Origin: Pteria penguin
Lineage: Eukaryota; Mollusca; Bivalvia; Pterioida; Pteriidae
DNA: 64,000 nucleotides
Direction of reading: 5' to 3'
Assembly (NCBI GenBank): GCA_035048485.1
Contig: CM068587.1
Location: 49,808,496-49,872,495 of the forward strand
Every line of letters starts with the position of its first letter. The stretch's first letter is position 1. Below the pieces are notes generated by a model. It ran no database searches, was not told the DNA's origin, and saw only the letters and a list, made by a program, of their open reading frames with translations. Both the position numbers and the translations under genes were made by a program. Below are positions 12,501-22,424 of this stretch, piece after piece.

Positions 12501-15500
12501 TATGACCAAAGTTAAAGTTTTTGTGACAGACGGATGGACATACAGTACGAATGAGTTTTAATGTCCCCACACTTTCGTGAAAAGTGGGGGACAAAAAACA
12601 AAACAAACCTGATATAAATGTAACATGCCAACAGCATTTTCACATTTCAACCTTCATAAAACGCTAGTCAAGAAATGAACAACAACAAAGTTTTCACTGA
12701 AATTATGTCACATTTTCATCAATGTCTTAAATACATTTGATAATCTCACATATGATCACAAAATATAACTTATGATTTTTGTTTACGTTTGAAAAGTAGT
12801 ATCATTCATAGCATAATAATACCGGATACAAGACTGAAAATTCCCACAGTTACCCTCTCGCTCTGGTCTATCTAACTTATCTAACACCATCAATAATGCA
12901 AGAAATAAACATAGCACGCCCACAACATTTAAAGGTGCACTTAATCACCTCCTACCTTCAATAGCTGCCACCTCCATTCCTCTGTGTCTAACATATGAAC
13001 ATCATGGAACCACTGTAAGTTTTTAGAGCCACCATAAACGTAAAGACACCGCAGTTTGGGGTCATACGTTGAAGTATGACCCATTCTGTACTCTGGTTTT
13101 TTGGACTCTGACTTCAACTCTGGACATTTCCACTTCCTTGTTACTACGAAGACGAAAGCAAACTTACTGGACAATGCATATTTCAATCTTTCATTCTTAA
13201 TTAATAGAGATGAAATGATACAGCTTCTCACAATATGATATATACCATACGATGATACATGATATGATACATATGACGATATACACTTTTTAAATAAAAA
13301 AAATCAGGTTTACAGTTTACTACACTGGTTTCATGAAGTATCCAAAACTATGTTTATAGTTTACTGAACTGGTTTCATGAAGTATCCAAAAATAGTTTTT
13401 CACCAAAAAGACATGCATTACAACTTAGACTAGTAGTGACAAACCCAAGAGCACCTAGACTGATTGATCGATTTTCGATTTACGTCGCTCCACGATTATT
13501 TCATGTATATGGTGACAGCATCTGCCTGATGCATCGAATAGAAATTTTTACCTTTGCAACGAACTCACCAGAATCAGTGAGGGATCTTTTACATGACACG
13601 CCTACCATGACATAGGACCACAGTTTTTACTGTCTCATGCAAGAGAGAGTACACCGGTGTGCCCATGGTGGGAACTGAACCTGGAACCTTCCCATCACAG
13701 TCTAGTACCTCATTCACAGGGCCACACCGGCTTAAAGAGTACCTCCACTTGAGGCAGGTATACTTGAGACCATTTCATTTGTTTCTAACATTGTTAAAAA
13801 GGCATCTCTTAACACTGAATCAATACCATTTTGACTGCAGCTCATGAGCATACGAGTGATTAAAACACATCCAGCGACATTCACATACGCGATTTTCCAA
13901 ATGAGACCCCACTCTCAAACTAGACGCCAATCTGTGCTTCTTATGAAATGGTCAGTCGTTTGACTAGGATTTTATATAGCTTTCAACAATTTTTCAGTCA
14001 TGTAACCAAATCGAAGATGCCACAACATGGAAGAGCAGGGTGGCTAACCTCTTTAAAACAGTGATTTAACAAAACAAACACGCCTTTACAGCTGTGCTGA
14101 AGCTAGAAGTTTACCTGGATCTAACGACCACACAGAATCCTTGGACAGCTGTTGCCTCTCTCCTTGTCCTCCCACCAAGATGATGGCGTTGTTATGAATC
14201 ATACACAGACTGTGACCCCATCGATTGCTGGGATGTGGAGCTGAAATCACAGCATGTCTGTGAATTACCGAGCCACATTCAAATCTAAGCATATAGGTGA
14301 TGATTTGTATTGTATATTAAAACTGAACTTGTTTGCTGGTCAAACAGTTTGAATGATAGGTCATTTATAGCTTACATATTTCCAAGTTTGAGTTTAGAAG
14401 ATTTGTACATAATGCCAAATAAAATTAAAATTTAGTTTATCACGCACTGCCACATCCCTTAACTTGGTGCCATACAAAAGTTTTATATACAGTTTTCCAG
14501 ATTTTCAGTGTCGGGTTTCCATCCCATTTTTAGATCTGATTTTTCTCTACTGTGTTAAAGTTGATCAATTATGACAGTTCAGATCGTGTCTGGGAAAGCA
14601 AGTCCTTCCTTGGACAGTAATCGGGGTTTTTAGTGAGGGTGTGATCCAAATCAACTAAGCATTGTTAATGGCCAATTCAATCGTAGGAATTGGTATTTTA
14701 CCGATAAGTACAAAACCTATGAAAAATGAAAGGACTTGAAAGTCCTCAAGGTCAGAATTGCATGGTCAAGTACATCAAAGGTAATAAAGTCGTGATCCAC
14801 CAAGAGATCACACACCAAGTACGTATGTACATACCTCTACTAGTAACATCTTTGCACTTAGCTAAGACTGGTTTGCTGTCAGTAGAATTTATCTTAATCT
14901 CTTTTGATGGAGTCAGTTTTGGGGACTTCATATTTGTCTCACAGGTGTTTTCTTTGTCCTGGTCCTGAGTCTGTTTCTCGTTGCTGGGTGATGTGGGTAA
15001 ACTAGCATCAAGTTTGTTTTTAAGTGTGCGCACCCGAGTGTTTGTTTTCTGTTTCTTTGGATTGGGTCCTGTCGGCGTTTTCTCTTCCTTGTTCAGACTA
15101 CTTCGTCTTTTCTGTTTTACAGGTTTTTCTATTTCACTGTCTTTAGTTTTACTGTCTTTTCGTACCTGTATTCGTAATTCCAATCAAATCAAACATTATA
15201 AATTTATTCAAAAATAGAGAAAATAATTCATGAGCATTTTTAACTCATTTTTCAGTACTTGTGGTTATTTTGGTTCAATTTTATACAATAGCATGTGAGG
15301 AGTCACCACTACAGTTTACAACTTATAAGGTGTAGAAAATCTAAGTGTCAAGGGCCATAACAATCATTACAATGCATCCAACATTCAATTATGGCAGTAA
15401 GTTTACCATCCAATAAACTGGAGCATTTCAAGCAACATGTAACCTGAGGTGATAACAGACAGACAGAAAATTGATAAAGTGATCTCTACATGTCATCATG

Positions 15501-18500
15501 TAACCTGAGATGATAACTAACTCAGGTGATAAACGACAGACAGACAAATGACAAAGTGATCTCTACATGTAATTATGTAACCTGAGATGATAGCTAACTC
15601 AGGTGATAACAGACAGACAGACAATTGATAAAGTGATCTCTACATGTCATCATGTAACCTGAGATGATAACTAACTCAGGTGATAACAGACAGACAGAAA
15701 ATTGATAAAGTGATCTCTACATGTCATCATGTAACCTGAGATGATAACTAACTCAGGTGATAAACGACAGACAGACAAATGACAAAGTGATCTCTACATG
15801 TAATCATGTAACCTGAGATGATAGCTAACTCAGGTGATAACAGACAGACAGACAATTGACGAAGTGATCTCTACATGTCATCATGTAACCTGAGATGATA
15901 ACTAACTCAGGTGATAACAGACAGACAGAAAATTGATAAAGTGATCTCTACATGTCATCATGTAACCTGAGATGATAACTAATTCAGGTGATAACAGACA
16001 GACAGACAACTGACGAAGTGATCTCTACATGTCATCATGTAACCCGAGATGATAGCTAACTCAGGTGATAACAGACAGACAGACAATTGACAAAGTCATC
16101 TCTACATGTCATCATGTAACCTGAGATGATAGCTAACTCAGGTGATAACAGACAGACAGACAATTGACAAAGTCATCTCTACATGTCATCATGCTTCAAA
16201 ACTGACCAACACATAGCATTTAATGATAAACCAATTTTTTGTTACATAATTATTGTCTTTTTTCCTCCACATCCCCTACAATGGTTGACAGGTTACCTTG
16301 GGGGTTGATTCATTTTTCTCTTTCTGGGTTTCTTCATCTTTTGGCTTTACAATTACAGACTCGTCTCCTGTACAGTTTAGGTCAGATTCTGTTGGTGAAG
16401 CCTGAAATTCCACACTGAGCTTGGCCAGTCCAGTCTCTTCTTTAGAGGACAAATTCTCTGGCATTTTACTATTTCTTCTTTCCCAACAGATAGCCCTGTA
16501 ATTAGGGTAAAATCATAGAACTATTCAAATAAATTTGCACTTGTCTATATATTTTTTTCACTTGCCAAATTGTAATATGACAAAATATCTACACATCCTT
16601 TACTCAATTATACCGGTAAATATCGGGCAAGGTCTACACGTAGGTCTGAATTGATGTCATACATATCAAAGGCAGTGTTTTCGAAACCCACCTGACCGCC
16701 TGACATTTCTGGTAAAAATTGCCTAGGTCAGGAAAAACTTTCATTATCATTTCATTGATTATGAAGTTTTACTAGACAAATGCATAACAAAGTTTCGTTC
16801 ACACTGCAAAGGGTTAACAAAAAATGGAGAATGGAAATGGATTGCTACCCTACAAAAGTAAAATATGTATGCAATAATTATGCTAGTGATACCTGCATAA
16901 ACGATCACCTTTAACAAGAGCTAACCTGCTTACATAGGTGACATCAATGACAAAAGTCCTATCGGTGAAAGTTTTACTTATAATTGATTTAATTACAACT
17001 TGTCTTAAATTAATATCAAGAAATGTTAGGACATGCAAGTATTACCTGTAATCAGGAATTTACATTTTATCCACTTTCCATTTCGCCAAACCACTCTCTT
17101 ACATAAATATTCGCACATCAAGGAGTTTAAATAAGGTATTGGAAATAAATGAGATGCTTACCGCTTCTGCTTGGTAATTTTGCCGATAGTGATGGAGTCA
17201 TCTTTATAGGAGACCTGCACTTCCACCGAGGAATTATCTACCTTTGGCCAGTCTCCAATACCAAATACGATGATTAACTCTGGTAAAGGTACAGACATGT
17301 AATAGTAGTACTCCAACTTGTCCCCACTCCTAAAAAATAATGTACATCACACATGTAATGGTGTCAGCCTTGAGCATCACTGGAGAGATGTCAGTAGACA
17401 AAATGTGCATACTGTGCACCAAATTAAATGTATGTAAATATGTTGATGTAAATATTAAATTGGCATGAAATTCATACATTTAAAGTACGGTCCAGGTGTT
17501 TTGTAATTTTTCCACCTGCCACAGTGGGACGTATCCAGATTTAATTTCAAGAATTACACAAAACACAGTGTAATTAACAAAGGTGTGAATAAGCACAGGT
17601 AAATTTCCACCTGGGTTCCCACTGTGATTCGGGTGTTTTTCCCAATGTGTTTTGTGCAGCTTTTCCAAAACATCTGGAATGTACTGTAGCACTGCAGTAT
17701 TGATTAATTCAGAATTTCAAATGCAAGGGAATTCATTCATGGATTAGGACATTTCAGTGAGTAGTGAATGACTATTATGACATGAGCAAGTAAATAAAAG
17801 ATTGGGGAACTTAATGGGGAAGAACTACTTTATCTGGGTTGCATCACTCTATATGTACATGTAATATATGTATGCATACAAATGGAAAGGGCAAACATGT
17901 GAACTACTGGTTCAGTATATAAAAAAATGGCCTTTCACCGCCCCATGTGTTGTTGCTAAACATGTATAGCAACAGTTGCTTTTGATCTCTAAAACAGAGA
18001 AAACTGTAAAAGTAGACGATAATGACTGTAGGTCTAAAGCGAACACTGTGCTCATCGGGGCTTTTAAAAAACCAAAACAAAGATTCCATTATCAAATTAT
18101 AGAGGTGTTTAACAAAGTTTAATTCTTACAATACATACCAATATTCATTTAAATGGCCGTGTTTTAAACATCATAATAAGAGTCTATGTGACTTAGTGGT
18201 AACTGGTGTATTCATCCTCTACACCACCGCCACTACTATGAACTGAGGCGAAAATCTACCATCATTCAAAGTAATAATATACTTTCAGGAATATTTGACC
18301 ATGATAATCCTGTCTCCCCTGTTATAAAATTTAAACTTGTCGTGTTTATAAATATGGGCAATATTATCGCTGCAGACCGATAGGATGTAACAGTTTCATG
18401 ATCAAAATTAAATACCAAAATTTTGCTTATACATGTATATAAACCTGTAAACAGAGAAGGCCCATCAACTCCAAATAAAAGGGGCCTAGGTGGCTTCCAT

Positions 18501-19329
18501 TGAAGAAGACTGAGGTACTGGGGCATGTAACAGGTTGGGTATAGGTTCAAATCGGGGTATATATCCCGTTCGAGGTAAAATACCCTGATCAGGTATCAAA
18601 ATTCTTACCAAAAGTATGATTACATGTACTGGACTACTTCTAAATTTCAAAAATGTAATTACAGGTCACATCATATCATTTAAAGTGGAAGAACTTTTAT
18701 ACAAAAACTTCTATTCTAATCTTTACCAGATCTGAGAAACAGAACGTAATACCACAAGAGTTTTTTTGACATTAATTTTCTCAGATCCGGTAAGGATTAG
18801 AACAGGAGGCCTTATGTAAAAGTTCTCCACTTTTAGTGATGTTATGCGACCTGTAATTACTTATTTCAAATTTTGAAGTAATATTACTTTTGAAAAGAAT
18901 TTTGATACCCCGATCAGGGTATTTTACCTTGATCAGGGTATATACCCCGATCCGAACCTATACCCAACATGTGTAATTCCTACTGAAACGAAGGAGTGCA
19001 TACTTCATCACCACTGTTTCTAATCCGACATTCATATTTTATACATGCAACTTTGCCGATACTGATAGAAACTGGGTCATTACTGATTTCATCATATATA
19101 CAAATTGACAGACACAAATCACATAACTTGTGGGTTAATTCAATCCCTAGCTTTCCGTATCAACGCATTTTGTCAAGAATCCAGTTGAACCTCCGTCCTT
19201 TTTACTACACTCAGTATTGTACATAAAATTGATCCTATTTTTCTTGTAGTATAGTGTTAACATTTACCTTGGCAATGGTTTTGGGGGATCGTCAATGCCG
19301 CCAACCACATACAGCTGAAAATCTTTCAT
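6543..19329 (-). CDS. Kelch-repeat beta-propeller protein with a basic N-terminal half (11 exons, 588 residues)
   Basis: Coding exons, in transcript order, are 19268-19329, 17162-17329, 16297-16495, 14835-15165, 14115-14240, 12956-13143, 11970-12166, 10049-10140, 9350-9404, 8238-8335 and 6543-6793. All introns are GT-AG and the phases agree; the sum is 1767 nt. The start is well placed, because an in-frame TAA lies 9 nt upstream of the ATG at 19329. Residues 78-253 are polar, charged and rich in Lys/Arg clusters (KPVKQKRRSS, NPKKQK), so nuclear localisation is possible. From residue 255, six kelch repeats carry the GG doublet at about 277, 333, 382, 438, 489 and 546, with typical WGHS, YHSA and GHSA blade starts. 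The N-terminal QLYVVGG resembles a kelch strand and might close the propeller. Kelch propellers are usually protein-binding scaffolds. No catalytic domain or BTB domain is seen, and I cannot name the orthologue. Confidence 0.88.
7287..8125. mobile_element. Non-autonomous hAT-type DNA transposon with perfect 8-bp target duplication
   Basis: The 16-base terminal inverted repeats are exact: TAGTGATGCAACGATA at the left, TATCGTTGCATCACTA at the right. The flanks are identical 8-mers, GTTTAAGT at 7279-7286 and 8126-8133. Eight-base target duplications and this kind of terminal sequence are hallmarks of the hAT superfamily. The 839-bp interior has subterminal inverted material (CGGTATTTGAC, ACGATACGTATTG) but no transposase. 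It sits in the intron between kelch exons 10 and 11. Confidence 0.9.
8581..9090. repeat. Degenerate dispersed repeat with internally repeated motif
   Basis: The phrase of the type AAATATGAAAGCCCTATCAC followed by AAAGCTATAG or AAAGATATA and 'AAAGGTCA' recurs about every 170-220 bases. A related stretch is at about 12395-12600 (CAAATATGAAGACCCTACG, then AAAGTTATGACCAAAG and GTTTTTGTGACAGACGGATG). I regard these as old interspersed repeats in kelch introns, class unknown. Confidence 0.5.
9791..9998. mobile_element. Foldback MITE copy in a kelch intron
   Basis: The arms GGGTCCAGCACCATAAACTA and TCAGTTTATTGCGTCGAACCC are near inverse complements, with AAGAAAATGCTTAA and its complement continuing inward. 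It belongs to the same family as 31231-31417. Its right end lies about 50 bases from kelch exon 8. Confidence 0.75.
10709..10875 (-). mobile_element. tRNA-derived SINE, family B
   Basis: Read on the minus strand, it begins with a tRNA-like head (GTAGGGGTTAAGCGCTTGG, box A; GAGTTCGATTCC, box B) and ends in a GTTGGTTGG-type simple tail, here seen as GGTTGGTTG at the left. The middle, TCGCTTTCAACAATATTTCA on the plus strand, recurs at 13970, 37934 and 51590 and defines the family. Confidence 0.75.
10891..11164 (-). mobile_element. tRNA-derived SINE, family A
   Basis: On the minus strand it starts GCCGGTGTGGCCTAGTGGTA (box A) with GGGTTCGAGTCC-like box B, continues through a conserved centre (TCCCTCACTGCTTCGGGTGG) and ends with ACGTAAAACAAAAATCAATC. 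The tail is simple TCAA repeats. It is flanked by TA microsatellite on both sides, so target duplications cannot be defined. Confidence 0.85.
11468..11750 (-). mobile_element. SINE family A, older copy
   Basis: It has the same order of blocks as the 10891 copy but is more diverged (CACTGAAGCAGTGAGGGGAC in the centre, GCCACACTGG at the head end). ATATACAAG occurs at both edges and is the likely target duplication. Confidence 0.75.
13461..13734 (-). mobile_element. SINE family A copy in a kelch intron
   Basis: The tail side begins TGATTGATCGATTTTCGATT and the head side ends GGGCCACACCGGCTTAA. AGAGCACCT on the left and AGAGTACCT on the right are probably a decayed target duplication. The small ORF at 13659-13847 is SINE-derived. 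Confidence 0.75.
13970..14068 (-). mobile_element. SINE family B fragment
   Basis: It preserves TAGCTTTCAACAATTTTTCA and CAACATGGAAG...GGCTAACCTCTTTAAA from the family B centre. The tRNA-like head is lost. It ends about 50 bases from kelch exon 5. Confidence 0.5.
15439..16193. repeat. 77-bp minisatellite, about 10 units, with a three-unit higher order
   Basis: GTAACCTGAG or its variant starts at 15439, 15500, 15577, 15654, 15731, 15808, 15885, 15962, 16039 and 16116. After the first, shortened unit the spacing is exactly 77 each time. Variants recur in the order A (CAGAAAATTGATAAAG), B (CGACAGACAGACAAATGACA), C (GATAGCTAACTCAGG with CAATTGA), repeated at least twice, giving a 231-bp higher-order period. 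It lies between kelch exons 3 and 4. Confidence 0.95.
18534..18968. mobile_element. Long foldback element (palindromic MITE)
   Basis: The left end GTTGGGTATAGGTTCAAATC and right end GATCCGAACCTATACCCAAC are near-perfect inverse complements, and the pairing continues through most of the 435 bases (CTTTACCAGATCTGAGAAA opposite TTTCTCAGATCCGGTAAGGA). No ORF is present. Target duplications are not clear. It is in kelch intron 1. Confidence 0.85.
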
Positions 19330-20460
19330 CGTGCTTTAGGTAAACTTTCACAAAAGAACATCAAAATCGGCGCCAAATGAAATCATCTGTGTATTAGATG
19401 ATCTGGTGTAAATAGAAACGAAATTAAATTTCCGAACATTTTGGGAATTCGTCTCGAATTCAATACTGCAGCTTTACTTTAATGAAAGTCTATAAAATTT
19501 ACTCTCTAAATACTTTTCAGATCGGTTTGAACATTTATAAGGCATTTCTTAGAGGAGTATAACTCTCCTACAATCCCAATTTTAAAGAAATTTTCCTTGT
19601 ATCAGTTGACAACCCGGCAACATTTTCAAATTTAGATTTTCGATGTCTTTTTCCCTCGTGACGAATAGTTCTCCATCCTATTCACTTGGGAAAGTTTGTT
19701 TCCTTTGCCGTGTGACGTTCACTTACATGTGGCCGCAGAGTTCTTGCTATACTGTCATGTTAGCTTCCCCTGTTGAGCAGTGATGTCCACCTGTTTGGTG
19801 GACTGCATTCATAAACCCATAAAATCATATGCACTGTGACCTGTTACAGAGTTACTGTAAACTGATATTCAGTGTTGCCAGAGGTTTCAGCCCTTTTCGT
19901 GGTCGAACCCAAGAGGTTTCTGCCCTTTTCAAGTTCGACCTGGAGGTTTCGGTGTCTTTACATGTCAATAAAACAGTCTGCTACAGAGAATACAGCAACT
20001 GATATTATAACGCTTTCTTAAAAAGCCTTACTTGCTATTTCAATTGTCCTGGCAAGGCATATACATCTAGGAAGCGCCGGGATTGGCCGAAGCACCGGGC
20101 CATGAGGAACCCCAGATGTTACTCATAATCGATGTAAACTTATCATCGACAACTACTTTCTAGAAGCGGCCACAGGAGAACCTCTCTAATCCATGCTAAA
20201 ATTCTGTCCCAAACACCAAGTTGATGAAGCTTATAATATACATGTATTGCCTTATTTTGGATTACTATGTCCAAAGCTTTCCGTGTTTAGGTACGTTTTG
20301 GGGTAGCACGTGATCCCTGTACTTGCTTATATTAAATTTCCCTGAAGCTATCTTAGTGTGCCTGCTATAGAGATCAGTACCCCTGGGTTTTGTTCGTACT
20401 TCCCTGGGTAGATTGTGGTGCCACCTTATACATACTTGTGTGACTGTGAAGCAGGAGAAA

Positions 20461-20760
20461 GGGAGTCGAAATCTGAACCTTCCACTGTGAAGGCGGATGC
20501 TCTCACCATTGAGCTACAGGGGCCGATACCATCACACTCCTCCCCTGCCAGAAGTTTCCATCCTTAGAAACCGAAACATCACAACAACCAAAAGATCGTA
20601 TCCTTACAGTGTACATGCAACTCGTGAGGGCTGTACGGCACCAAATGTAACAGGCAGGACAAAAATGTGACCAGACACCGGAATCGAGTCCAGGAACTTC
20701 CGCTCTCACCATTGAGCTATCAGGGCCGATACCGTCCGTCACACTTACAGGTGTTGGACG
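20461..20760 (-). mobile_element. Pair of tRNA-like heads, probably an old SINE
   Basis: Two minus-strand segments look like tRNA 5' halves: GGCCCCTGTAGCTCAATGGT near 20524 and GGCCCTGATAGCTCAATGGT near 20727, each followed by GAGAGC. Neither keeps a clean box B or a full cloverleaf, so they are not functional tRNA genes. They are about 200 bases apart in the same orientation. Confidence 0.5.
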
Positions 20761-21432
20761 GTTTTTCAAGTACAGAACGAGGATATTCTACCATTGAGCC
20801 CATTTGATGGAAATTAACTATCTTGAATGAGATCATCATATGACACCTATTAGTGCTGTACTTCTACCACTAGGGTCGTTCTATTGGTACCCAGATTATG
20901 GCATGTCCATGTCGCCTAGGGGTCAAATGGAGTAAATTTGTAAGCAACTTGACAGTGACGAGGTCAGCTCAGCTAGACTACGTTAAATCAGTTAAAAAAA
21001 GCTCAGCTAGAGTACAATGTTCATCAAATCATCAGGTCTGTAAAAGTTTACTCCTAAGCAGCTCGACCTTGACCCTTGACCCATCGAAGCTCACAGTCGC
21101 TTTCTAGCTTGGGGGCTCTCAAAACTAATTTTCATGGTAAAGTATAAAAATCTTGGAAACGGGGAGTGTGGTGTTAAATGCCCATAATATACATGTATAT
21201 ACAGACGTGCGGTTGGAATACGGTATACTTGTAAGGCAATCCAATATATGAATGGGCATTATATATATACATGTATACATTGGGTAAATCGAACTATATA
21301 CCAAGTGTTTAGTTGAAATTTTGACAGCATATTATGACATACAGCAAATATTAGATAAGTTTGCATAGCAAATTTACTAAGAAGAAATCAAATTTATGCC
21401 CGGCGGTTTTGATAGAACATGTATGCATATAA

Positions 21433-21717
21433 AGCCGGCGTGGCCTAGTGGTATCGCGTCGGACTCCTGATTGGGAGGCCGGGGTTCGAGTCCCGCTCTG
21501 GTCATGCCGGTGTCACGTCTTTCGGATGAGACAGTAAAAACCGAGGCCCTGTGTCGTGGTATGCATGGCACGCTTTATAGATCCCTCACTGTTTCGGGTG
21601 GGTCCGTTGCAAAGGTCAAAATTTGTATGCCCCGCATCAGGCAGATACCGTCACCATATGCGTGAAATATTCGTGGTGTGACGTAAAACAAAGATCAATC
21701 AATCAGTCAATCATATG
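21433..21717 (+). mobile_element. Intact SINE family A copy with 10-bp target duplication
   Basis: This is the best-preserved copy. It has box A (TGGCCTAGTGG, 21441), box B (GGTTCGAGTCC, 21483), the conserved centre, and a TCAATCAATCAG tail. ATGCATATAA flanks it at 21423-21432 and 21718-21727. This copy fixes the boundaries of family A. Confidence 0.9.
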
Positions 21718-22424
21718 ATGCATATAAGACTCTATAGATTTGAGTCAAGTATAAATACCGGTATAAACATGGGTATGCTTTTCTCTGTTTTCAATATATT
21801 AGTGTGTTTTGGTTTATACTTGATCCATATTATGTAAATGGTTAGGGTGCTAACGACTCCAACCCAGCCGCATAATCAGCCTGACCGCACGTCCGTACCC
21901 AAATCACATCAAGTTTACTTCTCCCAACCCCATCAGTCGTGATAAATACCCCACCACCTCTGATGGTTGCGACTCTGTCGTGTACAGTATTACTAATGTC
22001 TCATAGAAATGTCTCACTGTCAACCAGAATTGCCAACAAAAGCCAGAGACATATATACACATATATATGCATGCGCGGATCCAGAATTTTTTGTCAGAGG
22101 GGGTCCAACCAAAAAAGGTAAATTTTTCTCTTAGACAAAGGGGGGGGGGGGGTTTCCAACCCCCAAAATGCCCAAATATTACCTTTTTTTGGTAAAATTT
22201 TCGGATTCCCGGGGGGGGGGTCCAGACCCCCCTAACCCCCCCCTCTGTATCCGTGCATGATATGTCTCTGCAAAAGGGAATAAATTTTAAGCCCCGCAGC
22301 CCCTTTTCCGAATCTCATCATACGTTTTCGGTTTCTCATTTTAGAATTGACATTGCATTGAACAAACAGAAAGTGGTTGATTATTATATATTCAATCATT
22401 GATAGCAAACCAAAAGCAGAGGAC

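Larger units (their letters stand above)
19330..22424. other. Intergenic region between divergent kelch and SelW-a genes
   Basis: The 5' ends of the two genes face away from each other about 3.1 kb apart. Aside from SINE material at 20461-20760 and 21433-21717, I see no coding exon. Promoters must lie here, but no TATA box or initiator can be assigned with confidence. Poly-G and poly-C runs occur at 22139-22240. Confidence 0.5.

Noticed and set aside
14981..15217. 78-codon plus-strand ORF
   Set aside because: It is antisense to kelch exon 4, which has clear splice sites and frame continuity.
15439..16193. CRISPR-like array because of regular 77-bp spacing
   Set aside because: The full unit is repeated with no variable spacers, in an intron of a eukaryotic gene.
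20461..20727. Two tRNA genes on the minus strand
   Set aside because: Only the 5' halves are tRNA-like; acceptor stems and box B are not kept.
21434..21500. A tRNA gene (boxes A and B present)
   Set aside because: It is the head of a 285-bp SINE with target duplications and many sister copies.
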